Below are positions 17,300 to 28,834 of a stretch of 64,000 nucleotides of DNA, piece by piece. Numbering within the stretch: the first letter of the stretch is position 1; each line of letters starts with the position of its first letter. This DNA comes from an uncultured Cohaesibacter sp. GTDB taxonomy: Bacteria; Pseudomonadota; Alphaproteobacteria; Rhizobiales; Cohaesibacteraceae. The translations under genes and the position numbers were made by a program. The notes under the pieces are model-generated. The model did no database searches, was not told the origin of the DNA, and was given only the letters and a program-made list of their open reading frames with translations. The stretch lies in contig NZ_OY762934.1 of assembly GCF_963667045.1 (NCBI RefSeq), positions 1,543,501 through 1,607,500 on the forward strand, written 5' to 3'.

Positions 17300-17829
17300 G
17301 CCTCTGCCACTCACGGCCTTGGCATAGCCGACGCTGGAAACGGTTGAGGCATTAGCCCGCTCCTCTGCACCTGTTCCATGAAACGGGCTTGGTTGAGCAT
17401 TCTGGAGGTCTGGCTGTTGACCAGACGCATTCCCAGAAATCCCTAAAGCAACAGGACGACGAGCGCGACAATCCTCTACCGGATAGTCAAAAAGGCAAAA
17501 AAGTCTATTCAACATGCCATCATCATCTCGTATGCAATCACATCCCAGAAAGAACTGAGGATCTTGAATACCCCCATTTGGCATCAAAACGGTATATCCA
17601 TCCTAAAAATAACTAAATCAAAAAGAACTATATTTTTAAAACTTTCCGCCTCGCGATTATATATTGAAATCCGACAATTTTATTAATGAAAAAAAATTTC
17701 AAATGCCACGACTATCCTTTGCGCTGCATCGGTCCTAACGACAGGAGCGGAGAAACATCCGTTGAAAGGCGACGGTTGGTCGAGGATACTCATTTTTCAA
17801 ATGCTCATGGATTTTTTTCATCCCATTTA
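17300..17829. other. Long intergenic region upstream of groESL
   Basis: About 530 bases without a convincing gene, AT-rich between 17600 and 17830. A 75-residue rightward frame at 17389 has no ribosome-binding site and is not believed. Confidence 0.4.
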
Positions 17830-17858
17830 TTGACATCTGAACCCGAGGCTCCTAAATG
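17830..17858 (+). promoter_or_regulatory. Sigma-70-type promoter of groESL
   Basis: TTGACA at 17830-17835 and TAAATG at 17853-17858 are separated by 17 bases. The -10 element lies 10 bases before the CIRCE operator, so HrcA bound there would cover the transcription start. Confidence 0.7.
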
Positions 17859-17868
17859 AAGAGCGCTG

Positions 17869-17895
17869 TTAGCACTCCCCGATGTAGAGTGCTAA
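17869..17895. promoter_or_regulatory. CIRCE operator (HrcA binding site)
   Basis: TTAGCACTC, nine bases, GAGTGCTAA is a perfect copy of the CIRCE consensus. It lies about 115 bases before groES. Heat induction through HrcA is therefore expected; hrcA itself is not in the window. Confidence 0.95.
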
Positions 17896-18010
17896 CACCA
17901 CTTGTTAAACGAGGAGCAGACTGCTCGGATGCCGCTTGCATTTTTGGGGCGTGCAATGCCCGAAAATGGGTCCGGGGAGCTGCATAACAGCTTTAGGGAA
18001 AGTTCAGACA

Positions 18011-18298
18011 ATGAAGTTCCGTCCTCTGAATGACCGCGTCGTTGTTCGCCGCGTTGAATCCGAAGAGAAAACCGCTGGTGGTATCATCATCCCAGACACC
18101 GCCAAAGAAAAGCCATCCGAAGGCGAAGTTGTTGCTGTGGGCACCGGCGCTCGCAACAATGACGGCACGCTCGTTCCTTGCGAATGCAAGGCAGGCGACC
18201 GCGTTCTGTTTGGCAAATGGTCCGGCACCGAAGTCAAGATTGACGGTGAAGACCTGCTGATCATGAAAGAGTCCGACATTCTGGGTATCCTGGGCTAA
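18011..18298 (+). CDS. groES: Co-chaperonin GroES
   Basis: The 95-residue protein has the canonical GroES sequence: [14 protein letters not shown] at the start, the mobile loop [18 protein letters not shown] at about 19-36, and the roof and C-terminal strands ending DILGILG. It caps GroEL and closes the folding chamber in the cytosol. The frame is open upstream to 17936, but the conserved start fixes the ATG at 18011. It is the first gene of the CIRCE-controlled groESL operon, 63 bases before groEL. Confidence 0.98.
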   Translation: MKFRPLNDRVVVRRVESEEKTAGGIIIPDTAKEKPSEGEVVAVGTGARNNDGTLVPCECKAGDRVLFGKWSGTEVKIDGEDLLIMKESDILGILG

Positions 18299-20011
<1,713 letters not shown>

Positions 20012-20046
20012 TCATGACGTTCCAGGCTCTCTGCTTGGTTCTTGAG

Positions 20047-20076
20047 AAAGGCCGGTCATCTGACCGGCCTTTTTTC
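20047..20076 (+). terminator. Rho-independent terminator of groESL
   Basis: AAAGGCCGGTCA and TGACCGGCCTTT pair around a two-base loop, with a T-run following. Confidence 0.92.
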
Positions 20077-20560
20077 TTTGGCCCATGCCCATAGCTGTAC
20101 CGCTATACGCACTGCGCACCCGGGGGCAGCTGTTCGGCGCAGTTCCCCTTTCCGGGGAACAAATAGGCAGATGTCCATCCAGTTCGGATGATGAACGCAG
20201 GGCAGTGCGAGCCGAAAAGGACAAAGGCCGCCCAGACACAACAGAAGAAGAAAGCGGAGCCCGCAAAGCCCGAGACGGAAAAACAGCCCGGTGCGAAGAC
20301 CCTGCTCAAACTGCTCCTGCCCGATCAGCCCAAGCCCTGACATCCGGCATCGCAACCGCCATCAAGGCCGATCTGTCGATCGTTTTTATTGCCCCTGCTC
20401 TCCATACAGACGGCCAGACACTAATCGGAGTCATGGTTATGTCGTCTTTGCGGTCCACAAGGATTGACACCTGCTACCAACCAAGCCTACGAAGCCTGCG
20501 AACACACAATCCTATCATATCCGCTCCGCCCCCTTTCGCCAGACCCAAACAGAGCCTGCC
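20077..20560. other. Region between groEL and the MarC gene
   Basis: Contains the doubtful small frame at 20191-20340. Otherwise no gene or structured element is recognised. A 159-residue frame at 20085 lacks any family features. Confidence 0.35.
20191..20340 (+). CDS. Possible small Lys/Pro/Gln-rich protein
   Basis: The frame gives 49 residues rich in Lys, Pro, Gln and Glu in the middle (KAAQTQQKKKAEPAKPETEK) and a hydrophobic end, LLKLLLPDQPKP. The composition is more protein-like than the overlapping frames. However, there is no clear ribosome-binding site, and the ATG three bases upstream is equally possible. It may be the remains of a longer gene. Low confidence. Confidence 0.2.
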   Translation: MNAGQCEPKRTKAAQTQQKKKAEPAKPETEKQPGAKTLLKLLLPDQPKP

Positions 20561-21196
20561 ATGACCTCCTTTACTATCGTCAAGATGTTCGGCGTGTTTT
20601 TCGCCATCATGAATCCCTTTGTCAATTTACCGATCTTCCTGTCTCTCACGGACGGCTTCGGGGCGGCCGAGCGCAAGCTGTTGGCGATCAAGGTCGTGCT
20701 GTTCTCCTCGGTCATGTGTCTCGTGATCCTGTTTGGAGGACAGGCGATCATCAGCTTCTTCGGGATATCCGTCGATGACTTCCGCATAGCAGGCGGCGCT
20801 GTTCTGGCTCACATCGCATGGTCCATGCTCAATGGAGACAATGCAGCCTCGCACCATGGCTCGGATCAGGAAAACGAGAATCCCAAGATCCTCAGTGCCC
20901 TCGCCTTTTATCCGCTCACCTTCCCGATGATTGTCGGGCCGGGCACCATTGCGACCCTGATCATCTACTCCGGCAAGGCTTCGGGGCTAACCGGGCTCGG
21001 AACGATTGCCGCAGTGCTCGTCGTGATCCTCGTCATGTTGCTGCTGGTGTTCTATTTTGCATCGCTGTTCAGCTCCTTCATGACCCAGACCATGCGCATC
21101 ATCATGATGCGGCTGATGGGGATGATCCTGCTGGCCATCGCTGTGGAAATGATCATCTCAGGCCTTAGAACCCTGTTGCCGGGCCTTGTGGGCTAG
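20561..21196 (+). CDS. MarC family integral membrane protein
   Basis: The 211-residue protein has six predicted membrane segments and the MarC/UPF0056 patterns: FFAIMNPFVNLPIFLSLT near the start, and ALAFYPLTFPMIVGPGTIATLII in the middle. The function of the family is unknown; earlier links to antibiotic resistance were not upheld. It is monocistronic, ending at a bidirectional terminator. Confidence 0.9.
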   Translation: MTSFTIVKMFGVFFAIMNPFVNLPIFLSLTDGFGAAERKLLAIKVVLFSSVMCLVILFGGQAIISFFGISVDDFRIAGGAVLAHIAWSMLNGDNAASHHGSDQENENPKILSALAFYPLTFPMIVGPGTIATLIIYSGKASGLTGLGTIAAVLVVILVMLLLVFYFASLFSSFMTQTMRIIMMRLMGMILLAIAVEMIISGLRTLLPGLVG

Positions 21197-21232
21197 GCTC
21201 CCCGACAACCAGATGCAGCTTTCAGCCAAGAA

Positions 21233-21263
21233 CAAAAGGCCGGTCACGGGGACCGGCCTTTTG
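21233..21263. terminator. Bidirectional terminator between MarC and chemoreceptor genes
   Basis: CAAAAGGCCGGTC and GACCGGCCTTTTG form a perfect 13-bp stem with a 5-base loop. It can end transcription from both sides. The stem core is the same AAGGCCGGTC as in the groESL terminator. Confidence 0.85.
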
Positions 21264-21289
21264 TTCTCATTCATCAGCCTAGACTGATA

Positions 21290-22945
21290 TCAGGCTGCAA
21301 GCACGTGATTGATGAAGGCGTTGGCTTTTTCCTGAAGCTCGCGGTTCTGGTTGTTCATGTCAACGATCATGGCCTGTACGGAAGCGGCCAGATCGCCGGT
21401 TTCCTGAGCGATGCCGGACACGGTTTCGATGTCCTTGCTGACATGACTGGTGCCGGTTGCCGCTTCGTTGACATTCTGGGCAATCTCGGAGGTCGCGGCA
21501 GACTGCTGATCCGTGGCTGCAGCCATGGCCGTGGTCTGTTCGGTGATTTCAAGAACCTTGTTAGCCACGGTTTCAGTCGCACCGATGGAGCGGTTTGCAG
21601 CATTTTCCATGTTAGTCAGCTGGCGATCAATTTCCTCGGTTGCCTTGGCGGTCTGGTTGGCCAGATCCTTCACTTCCGCAGCCACGACGGCAAAGCCCTT
21701 ACCGGCTTCCCCAGCCCGCGCAGCCTCAATAGTGGCGTTGAGTGCTAGCAGGTTGGTCTGTTCGGCAATATCATTGATGAGGCGCGTCACCGATCCAACT
21801 TCCTGCAGCACGCGCTGCAGATCAGCAACGGACTGGCTGGTCAGCTCAACTTCCTGATTGGCTTCAGTTGCCAGACGGGCTGCACTGGTGACCTGACTGG
21901 AGATTTCGCGGATAGAAGCCGACAGCTCCTCGGTCGCACTGGCAACAGCTTGCACATTGGCGTTGGCCTGTTGGGTGGAGGCGGAAACGGCAACGGAGCG
22001 CTCAACCGTCTCGCCAGCCTTTGCAGCCAGATGAGAGGAGTTCTGTTCCATCTGGGCACAAAGCTCGGCCTGCCGGGTCACGATGGAGCCAACGACCTTG
22101 TCGAACTCGTCGGCAAGACGACGCATTTCGCTCTTGCGATCCTGCTCCGCCTGCTTGCGGTTCTCGTCTGCTTCCAGTTCGAGTTCCTTTGACCGGCGCA
22201 AGTTGGCCTGAAACACCGCCAGAGCCTGATACATCTTGCCTATTTCGTCACCGCGATTGTTGCTGATGTCGACATCCAGATTGCCTTCGGCAAGCGCCCC
22301 GGTGACATTGACCATCGTGTTGAGCGGGCGCGAAATGATCATGTTGTTCAGAACAGCAAGACCCAGCGTTGCAACCAGCATGGCAATCAGGCCGATGAGG
22401 GCGGCGCTTGTCACACTATTGAGCTCGGCATTCTGCTCTGCCGTCAGATCATCCATCGTGGTCTGGCGATTGGCAATTTCGGCATCAATGCGTGCCAGAA
22501 GGTCCTGGAGCTTCTGGTTGCTTTCGCCAGACACTTCAATGGCACGAGCCAGTTCCACTGTCATAGGGTTGCGCATCATCTGCAACTGTGCCCCGGCAAA
22601 CCGGTTATACCAGTCCAGCCATTCGGACTTCGCTTCGGCAATGCCTTGCTGGCTGGCATTGTCATCAAAGTGACCGGACAGCTTGTTGAAGTCGGACTTC
22701 ACCGTGTCGGACCAGTTCATATCACCGGTCAACAGGAAGGACTTCAGGGCGATGGCCTGATTCTGGATGGCAAGCTTGAGCCCTTCCATGGCGGACACCT
22801 GCCTTTCAACGACCTGGCGCTGAGCCACGGCGCTGATGGCTGCATCGGACTTGAAGTAGCTTACCAGTCCAACGGCGATCCCTACCATGGCGAGAAGGCC
22901 GAAGAACAACAGGCTTTTAAAGGTCAGAGAGACATTGTTCAACAT
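21290..22945 (-). CDS. Methyl-accepting chemotaxis protein with periplasmic helical sensor
   Basis: A 551-residue chemoreceptor: TM1 (about 8-30), a periplasmic four-helix-bundle-type sensor (about 31-175), TM2, HAMP, and a long signalling domain. The hairpin tip [25 protein letters not shown] binds CheA/CheW. The ATG at 22945 follows AGGAGG at ideal spacing, so an upstream in-frame ATG is rejected. It is the second gene of a unit with a secreted Cache protein only 11 bases upstream. No C-terminal pentapeptide tether is seen. The ligand is unknown. Confidence 0.9.
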   Translation of the reverse strand: MLNNVSLTFKSLLFFGLLAMVGIAVGLVSYFKSDAAISAVAQRQVVERQVSAMEGLKLAIQNQAIALKSFLLTGDMNWSDTVKSDFNKLSGHFDDNASQQGIAEAKSEWLDWYNRFAGAQLQMMRNPMTVELARAIEVSGESNQKLQDLLARIDAEIANRQTTMDDLTAEQNAELNSVTSAALIGLIAMLVATLGLAVLNNMIISRPLNTMVNVTGALAEGNLDVDISNNRGDEIGKMYQALAVFQANLRRSKELELEADENRKQAEQDRKSEMRRLADEFDKVVGSIVTRQAELCAQMEQNSSHLAAKAGETVERSVAVSASTQQANANVQAVASATEELSASIREISSQVTSAARLATEANQEVELTSQSVADLQRVLQEVGSVTRLINDIAEQTNLLALNATIEAARAGEAGKGFAVVAAEVKDLANQTAKATEEIDRQLTNMENAANRSIGATETVANKVLEITEQTTAMAAATDQQSAATSEIAQNVNEAATGTSHVSKDIETVSGIAQETGDLAASVQAMIVDMNNQNRELQEKANAFINHVLAA

Positions 22946-22956
22946 TGGGAAGCCTC

Positions 22957-23562
22957 CTAGTTTGCTTCGGCCGTACGGCGCGCCCACTCGGTCAGATTGA
23001 CTTCGATGGTTGCGGCTCCGATGAGTTTGCCGGTTTTAGGTTCAGTCAGACTCTTGTTGAGCTGAACGCGCCAGATCTTCAATGTGTCATCCCATTCCGG
23101 TTCGTCGACGAACATCGCTTCCGGTCCGACCAGATAAGTCTTCTGATACTTGGCCTCATCTCCCTGCCAGAAGTCGGAAGTGATTGAGGACTGGCCGACA
23201 TTGAGACCCTTGTTGTCCATAACGAAGATTTCAACAAACAACCCCACCGACTGCCCCTGCATGCGGGAAAGATAGACAGACAACGGGCTTGAAAGAGTCG
23301 CCGCAATCAGAGGTTTGTCGTCGGCGTCCGCTTCCTTGCGCCACTGATTGTCAAGCTTGAGGATCTGGGATTCATTCATGTTGCCATACTGGGCATTGTG
23401 AGCATTGACGCTGACAGCAACGATTTCGGTATCCAGCCAGGTATCGATCTGTTTTGTCAGAACCTGGATGCTTTTCTGGTCTAGTTTCGGTGCTACGGGG
23501 GTCTGCGCCTGAGCGCTCATGGACAGCGCAAGCGCGCCAAGAGCGATTAAGAGCTGTTTCAT
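22957..23562 (-). CDS. Secreted single Cache/PDC-sensor domain protein
   Basis: The 201-residue protein has a clear signal peptide (1-19, ending AQA). One alpha/beta domain follows, with a long N-terminal helix and the pattern of a PDC/Cache sensor: [20 protein letters not shown], then [16 protein letters not shown], then GAATIEVNL. There is no membrane anchor or output domain, so it should be a free periplasmic ligand-binding protein. Its stop is 11 bases before the chemoreceptor start; it probably presents a ligand to that receptor. Confidence 0.7.
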   Translation of the reverse strand: MKQLLIALGALALSMSAQAQTPVAPKLDQKSIQVLTKQIDTWLDTEIVAVSVNAHNAQYGNMNESQILKLDNQWRKEADADDKPLIAATLSSPLSVYLSRMQGQSVGLFVEIFVMDNKGLNVGQSSITSDFWQGDEAKYQKTYLVGPEAMFVDEPEWDDTLKIWRVQLNKSLTEPKTGKLIGAATIEVNLTEWARRTAEAN

Positions 23563-24176
23563 CGATTTTTCCTCGTTATAATTTTCATTAAATTCTGAAG
23601 AAAATTACTTAACAACACATTGCAATATTTCACTCTATACGTATTTCTTGCCATTTAAATTGACAATTAAACTAGAAATTGCAAATAAAACCGATAAACC
23701 TTTAACTACAATCTAAAGTATAAATTAAATTTGACTGCATAAGTCTTTAATAAGCCACAACTTTACTGGTCGCAATTTTACCTACGCATGTTTTACAACA
23801 TTCGAGTCCAACCTCAGAAAATACTCGCCTGTTACCAGAATTGCACCCGACTCTGGTATGCGGATATGCAGCTTTCGACGACTCCCTGCCCTCTGCATCC
23901 ATTGCTTGCCAGGGCCTCATCCACCGCCATGCAAGGCCTCACCATTGAGCCTTTTCAGCCTGCCATCGGTAAAGCATGAACAGACGGGAAGCTCTCCTGT
24001 ACACTTGCATTCGAAAACATCCATCCATCGGCGGCACTCAACCAGCCTCCGTTAACCTCTTCTTTTTCTATAGTAATTCCCATTTGCTCTCAGTTGACTA
24101 TCGGATTACATTGGGGCTGGGCATTTCCCTTCGCCCGGTCCCCGGGGCGCCTTCTCTATCCGGACCGTTCAGTTGT
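23563..24176. other. Intergenic region, AT-rich on the left
   Basis: The first 220 bases are strongly AT-rich and should contain the promoter of the leftward Cache/chemoreceptor unit. The rest is open in the frame of the downstream esterase, but has no ribosome-binding site or family sequence. Confidence 0.4.
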
Positions 24177-25055
24177 ATGGCCATGTCACAGTCCTTGTTT
24201 GAAACCCAGTTCTCCCGGTTCTCTCTGCCCGCGCAACCACCGGAGGCCGAGATATCGCGCCTTGATGGGCGTATCAGCACACCCAACGTGCTGTCAGGGC
24301 ACTGGCCGGACCGTCAGTTGCAGGCAGTCCACACGCCCGAGCTGCACAGTTTTCGCGTTGTGAACGCTTGCGCGCAAGCGCTGGTTTATGCTGGCGGTGG
24401 CTACACCAAGTTGATGTATGACAAGGAAGGGTTGGAGGTGGCGCTGTGGCTCAACAGCATGGGCATTGATGCCCATATACTGCTACACCGCTTCCCCGGT
24501 GGCGATAGTGGCACAGGAGGCGTCTATAACAAGAGTATAGCTCTGACAGATGGAGCGGCTGCCCTCAGGCTATTGGAACAGAGAAGCGCGGCCCTGCCAC
24601 TTTTCCATGTTGGGCTTTCGTCTGGTGGTCACATGGCCGGTCTCATGGCCTGTCAGTCCACCAGCCTCAGTGTTCGCGGTGCGCTCATCGCGTATGCCCC
24701 GATCAATGCCAACCATCGCCAACACAAATATCCCGAGGGCAAGGCTGACTACCCACCCGTCCAGAAGCAGGACTTTTATGACGACTGGGCAATCGGGCTG
24801 GAAGGACATCCTCACGGCCTCCCGCACTGCCCGCTGTTTCTTGCTTATGCCCTGCAGGACCGTTCCGTACCGGTTCAGCATGCGCTCAATCTGCTGCAGG
24901 CGGCCAGCCGAAACAATCTGACGGTCGATGCCCATATCTTCGGGACGGCTCAGCATGGATTTGCTTTGCGCAATCTGGACGGCACCCACGCCAGTTGGCC
25001 GACACTGGCGCAAGACTGGATCAGATGGCAGTTACGAAGCCCCATCGCCCCGTGA
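24177..25055 (+). CDS. Alpha/beta hydrolase (esterase-like)
   Basis: From the ATG at 24177 the protein is 292 residues. It has the oxyanion-hole region YAGGGY (71-76), the nucleophile elbow GLSSG at 146-150 (Ser148), Asp228 in ALQDRSVPV and His260 in TAQHGF, a complete catalytic triad in the right order. The region resembles xylan acetylesterase/BD-FAE-like enzymes. No signal peptide is seen from this start. The longer frame (from 23976) and the ATG at 24183 are alternatives; none has a good ribosome-binding site. The substrate is unknown and the gene stands alone. Confidence 0.75.
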   Translation: MAMSQSLFETQFSRFSLPAQPPEAEISRLDGRISTPNVLSGHWPDRQLQAVHTPELHSFRVVNACAQALVYAGGGYTKLMYDKEGLEVALWLNSMGIDAHILLHRFPGGDSGTGGVYNKSIALTDGAAALRLLEQRSAALPLFHVGLSSGGHMAGLMACQSTSLSVRGALIAYAPINANHRQHKYPEGKADYPPVQKQDFYDDWAIGLEGHPHGLPHCPLFLAYALQDRSVPVQHALNLLQAASRNNLTVDAHIFGTAQHGFALRNLDGTHASWPTLAQDWIRWQLRSPIAP

Positions 25056-25540
25056 TCGACAAGTGATCGCTCCGCTAAGACACCCCACAACCTTCAGGTC
25101 ATCACAACTTGCGCCGATTGTGGATGCTGGACCACTAATCGCCTAAGCCATCAGATCTGATAGCACCGCACTTGACGTTTGACCGCCTTTTGCTCACCGT
25201 TATACACAACAACCATAAGGCGACAATCCAAAATATTCACGCCTGCCAGTTCCTCGGAAACAAAAACAAATCCACCCCCTCGTTCTGTCTTGACACTTTC
25301 ATCAAGAGTAGAAGCATGGACTTTTACACCACAACCGCCATTTGATTGTAAAATACAACCTATTATCGTTACTGAACTCTATTGAGATACACGATAATTC
25401 GAACAGTTCATTTATTCATCTAAAACTATATAAGTGAATTCCCTCATTTTGTTTTAGAACACATTTAAATCTTTAAAGCTACCTTTACCAATAGTAAGAC
25501 ATACTTCGCAAAATTCGGGTCTTTGTGCGAGGGAAGCATC
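25056..25540. other. Intergenic region without a recognised gene
   Basis: About 485 bases, AT-rich from 25200 on. A promoter for the downstream chemoreceptor must lie here. The ribosome-binding site GAGGGAAG is at 25529-25536. Confidence 0.4.
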
Positions 25541-27022
25541 GTGATCTCTATAACCAGCAACAATGATAACAAAGCAAAACTGGACGCAATCGGAAGCGCA
25601 TGGGCAATCATCGAGTTTGATCTTGATGGCACCATTCTGACTGCAAATGAGAATTTCTGTAAAGCTCTGGGGTACAGCCTCAGCGAGATCAAGGGTAAGC
25701 ATCACAGCATGCTTGTCAGCCAAGCCTACAGAAATTCATCTGACTACAAGACATTCTGGGAAGATCTCCGCAAGGGCAAGAACCAGTCGGGCGAATTCCT
25801 GCGCTTTAGCAAGTCCGGCTCCGAAATTTGGATCGAGGCTTCCTATTGCGTCGTGAAAAATCGTGGCGGTAAGCCGGTCAAAGTCATCAAGATCGCCTCC
25901 GACATCACTAAGAGAAAGATGAAGGCGATCTCCAATCAGGGACAGATCGAGGCTATCAATCGGTCTCAGGCGATTATCGAGTTCAATCTGGATGGCATCG
26001 TCATCACAGCCAATGAGAATTTCTGCAAAACACTCGGCTACAAACTGAGCGAAATCGAGGGCAAGCATCACCGAATGTTTGTTGAAAAGGACTATGCATC
26101 CAGCTCGGACTACAAACACTTCTGGAGCAATCTGCGGGAAGGCAGGTTTCAGGCTGGCGAGTTCAAGCGCCTTGCCAAGAACGGCGACGATGTCTGGATT
26201 CAGGCCAGCTACAACCCTGTGTTCAATCCACAAGGTCAGCCGGTCAGTGTGGTGAAGTTCGCAACCGACATTACCGAAAAGGTCAAGGAGCGTCACCGCC
26301 GCGCCGCGATCCAGAAGCAGATTGACGTTGATCTGAACAACATGGCCCAGACCGTGTCTGACACCAATGAGCAGGCCTCTAGCGCAGCCGGTGCCGCCAA
26401 TCAGGCTTCGTCCAGTGTGCAGACTGTCGCAGCGGCAGCCGAGGAGCTGGTGGCGTCCATCGAGGAAATCAGCCGTCAGGTCTCGCAGGCAACCTCCGTT
26501 TCCCATCAGGCCGTGAAAGAAGCAAACCAGTCTGCAACCATCATGAATGGGCTCTCAGATGATGCTCAGAGCATTGGCGACGTTATCGAACTGATCGACA
26601 GTATCGCCGCCCAGACAAACCTCTTGGCGCTCAACGCGACCATCGAGGCAGCGCGAGCCGGAGAAGCCGGGAGAGGATTTGCTGTCGTGGCAGCCGAGGT
26701 CAAGGAACTGGCCTCTCAGACGACCAAGGCAACCGAGAATATTGGTGCTCGCATCAGCTCTGTGCAGCATTCCACAGCCGGGGCCGTAAGCGCCATCAAC
26801 GCCATCAAGGATGTGATCCAGCAGGTTAGCGACATCTCCAGCAGCATCGCGGCAGCGATAGAAGAACAATCCGCCGTGACCCGCGACATCTCTGGCAACA
26901 TGCAGACCGCATCGATCGGCGTAGCCACCATAACCGAGAATGTTAGCGCCATTTCTCAGGCCACCTCACAGATGAATGCCTCGACACGTAGCGTCCGTGA
27001 GGCTTCAAGCCAGCTTGGCTAA
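25541..27022 (+). CDS. Soluble PAS-PAS methyl-accepting chemotaxis protein
   Basis: The 493-residue protein has two tandem PAS domains (about 15-130 and 137-252) and a signalling domain with [25 protein letters not shown]. No membrane segment is present, so it is a cytosolic receptor. The two PAS domains are very similar (both contain TANENFCK and SEIxGKHH), showing internal duplication. GEFxRxxKxGxxxWIxASY marks each PAS; the relatives bind haem or FAD, but no such cofactor can be assigned here. GTG at 25541 with GAGGGAAG is preferred over a TTG 18 bases upstream. Confidence 0.88.
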   Translation: MISITSNNDNKAKLDAIGSAWAIIEFDLDGTILTANENFCKALGYSLSEIKGKHHSMLVSQAYRNSSDYKTFWEDLRKGKNQSGEFLRFSKSGSEIWIEASYCVVKNRGGKPVKVIKIASDITKRKMKAISNQGQIEAINRSQAIIEFNLDGIVITANENFCKTLGYKLSEIEGKHHRMFVEKDYASSSDYKHFWSNLREGRFQAGEFKRLAKNGDDVWIQASYNPVFNPQGQPVSVVKFATDITEKVKERHRRAAIQKQIDVDLNNMAQTVSDTNEQASSAAGAANQASSSVQTVAAAAEELVASIEEISRQVSQATSVSHQAVKEANQSATIMNGLSDDAQSIGDVIELIDSIAAQTNLLALNATIEAARAGEAGRGFAVVAAEVKELASQTTKATENIGARISSVQHSTAGAVSAINAIKDVIQQVSDISSSIAAAIEEQSAVTRDISGNMQTASIGVATITENVSAISQATSQMNASTRSVREASSQLG

Positions 27023-27063
27023 CGGCAGCTACCCAGTTTGAGCCCCGCACCGGGATCCAAAAC

Positions 27064-27097
27064 AAAAATAGGTCAGCCTGACGGTTGACCTATTTTT
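27064..27097 (+). terminator. Rho-independent terminator after the PAS chemoreceptor
   Basis: AAATAGGTCA and TGACCTATTT pair around a 10-base loop and are followed by more T residues. Confidence 0.85.
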
Positions 27098-27179
27098 TTG
27101 TCTTCATGGCCTGCGACCGGTATAGCTGAGCGTTCCACCTGTTAAACGAGGGCAAGAAGAATCGAGAGGCAGCCGCCGC

Positions 27180-27389
27180 TCAATAGTGGGGTGGCTTCTC
27201 ATTGCCGGGAGGCCCGATATTCTCCTCCAGCTCGACCAGAGTATCCTGCAACATCGTGACCTGCCGGGACAGGCGATCAATCATTTCCCACTGTCGGGAC
27301 ACCATTTGCGAGAGGTCGTCGATTGTGTTGGCCTGATGTGTGATCTGGATTTCCAGATCGACAACACGGCTTTCGAGTTCCTGTGTCAA
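27180..27389 (-). CDS. slyX: SlyX family protein
   Basis: The 69-residue protein is a coiled coil (about 1-55, MTQELESRVVDLEIQITHQ) with the short Pro-rich ending GPPGNEKPPHY typical of SlyX. The start is a TTG preceded by GGGAGAAG. The molecular role of SlyX is not known. It is monocistronic and convergent with the chemoreceptor. Confidence 0.85.
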   Translation of the reverse strand: MTQELESRVVDLEIQITHQANTIDDLSQMVSRQWEMIDRLSRQVTMLQDTLVELEENIGPPGNEKPPHY

Positions 27390-27574
27390 TTGACTTCTCC
27401 CTTACTTGCTGCCGGTTCAATTGTGTCAAACCTGACGGCTACTAGCGCACTTTTGTACCTTCCATGCAAGATGAAACGGTAAAAACATGACTTTCATCTC
27501 GATAATTGACGCAGCTCAAAGCAAAACAGCAGGTGCGCCTTCAGGAATGCATGATAACCAAAGTGAGGTAACAC

Positions 27575-28057
27575 ATGAGATTGGCCAAGGGAACCGATTT
27601 TGCCTATCGGATTTTAATGCTGGTCGCCATGAATGACGAGCGCAGCCTGACGGTGGAAACCGTTGCCTCCGCTTTGCGCCTGTCGCGCACGCATTGCATG
27701 AAGCTGATTGCCAAACTTTCCAACAGCGGCTTTCTGAAGACAACGCGCGGTCGTGGCGGCGGACTCGTTCTGGGCATGGCAGCCGAAGATATTCACATGG
27801 GTGATGTTGCCAAGGCAATGGAAGCCGATTTCGGCGTGGTGGAATGCCTCTGCCCGCGCTGTAATGATGATCCCCAGCCAGATTGCCCGATGTTTGGCGG
27901 CTGCGAGATGTCTCGTGTGATGTCGCGCTCGATCAAGCAGTTTGTTGCAAGCCTCAACGAACACACGCTGGCGGAGATTGTCGAGAAGTCGAAAAACTCC
28001 AAACATCTTGTTCTGGAGCCAAACGGCACCCCCGTGCCGTGTTCTCTGGCAAAATAG
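27575..28057 (+). CDS. Rrf2 family transcriptional regulator (NsrR-like)
   Basis: This 160-residue protein has an Rrf2 winged HTH (about 1-80, MRLAKGTDFAYRILMLVA, then LSRTHCMKLIAKLSNSGFLKTTRGRGGG) and a Cys cluster at about 90-109. Five Cys occur there in the order CxCxxC, seven residues, C, five residues, C. Rrf2 members bind an Fe-S cluster through three of them and sense NO, iron or redox state. NsrR is the nearest well-known type, but the extra Cys are unusual. GAGGTAAC precedes the ATG. No target gene adjoins it. Confidence 0.8.
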   Translation: MRLAKGTDFAYRILMLVAMNDERSLTVETVASALRLSRTHCMKLIAKLSNSGFLKTTRGRGGGLVLGMAAEDIHMGDVAKAMEADFGVVECLCPRCNDDPQPDCPMFGGCEMSRVMSRSIKQFVASLNEHTLAEIVEKSKNSKHLVLEPNGTPVPCSLAK

Positions 28058-28179
28058 AGATTTCCCCTCTTTTCCGCCCGTGATGTGTTTCTGACAGGCT
28101 CAGGGCCTTTTTGCACAACCGCGCCGAAGGTAAGGTTGTTCTGTCTCGACTCAGTAATCTTGACGGCAGGAGACCTTTC

Positions 28180-28644
28180 ATGACCCCGATGAAAACCAAG
28201 GACCGGGGAAAGCACTTCGGCTTTCTGGTTCGCAAAGCCATCACGGAGAGCAAGCGACATGATATCGCGTCTGTCGCAAAAGGCACAGACATGAGCTACC
28301 AGTCGCTCTATCAACGCCTACAGGGAACCACACCCTTTTCGGCCGATGAAATCCGTCGGCTGATTGCCTTCTTCCCGGATCCTTCGCTGGTTGGCTATCT
28401 GTTGAAAGGGACGCCTTTTGTCGCAGCAGAGCGGCTGGAGGCCGAGGAAGGCAGCAGCGAGGACCACATCTTTCGGGCGGCCCATCGCATCGTGTTTGAA
28501 GCCTCTGACGTTCTGGAAGCCATTGATCTGGCCCTCAAGGATCGCCGCATCGATCATCGCGAAGCGGTGACCATCATGCAGGCCATCGACGACGCCGAGC
28601 GCAGCCTTCTCTCCTTAAGGGAGTTTGTCGCTGGCATAAAATGA
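28180..28644 (+). CDS. CII-like (Phage_CP76-type) helix-turn-helix protein
   Basis: The 154-residue protein has an N-terminal HTH: DIASVAKGTDMSYQSLYQRL, then FSADEIRRLIAFFPDPSLVGYLLKGT. This resembles the phage CII/Phage_CP76 regulators. A C-terminal helical segment (about 100-154) may mediate multimers. The ATG at 28180 follows AGGAGA; the longer frame starting at 28111 is less likely. It sits 190 bases upstream of the Cas6-like gene on the same strand and may regulate it. The phage-type family suggests a mobile origin, but no other phage gene is near. Confidence 0.65.
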   Translation: MTPMKTKDRGKHFGFLVRKAITESKRHDIASVAKGTDMSYQSLYQRLQGTTPFSADEIRRLIAFFPDPSLVGYLLKGTPFVAAERLEAEEGSSEDHIFRAAHRIVFEASDVLEAIDLALKDRRIDHREAVTIMQAIDDAERSLLSLREFVAGIK

Positions 28645-28711
28645 CAAACCAGTCGCCATTCAGCCAGTTCAGCTCGCTTTTAATCGCGAGCACACCCGGA
28701 AAATGCACGCA

Positions 28712-28739
28712 GATTAAAATTCGCCTTCTGGTTTTAATC
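28712..28739. promoter_or_regulatory. Inverted repeat upstream of the Cas6-like gene
   Basis: GATTAAAA and TTTTAATC are perfect 8-bp inverted arms with a 12-base spacer. A third copy of TTTTAATC is at 28678-28685. They lie between the CII-like and Cas6-like genes and may be an operator; the binding protein is not known. Confidence 0.45.
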
Positions 28740-28834
28740 GACAAGGACCACGCGTCTCGCCAAGTATAACCAACAGAAGAACGGCGCTGGAGGTGCCATC
28801 CGTTCGTTCCCCCAATGTTATCAAGGTGAGCATC

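Noticed and set aside
20085-20564. 159-residue rightward frame after groEL
   Set aside because: No ribosome-binding site, irregular composition; an overlapping frame looks more protein-like but is also doubtful.
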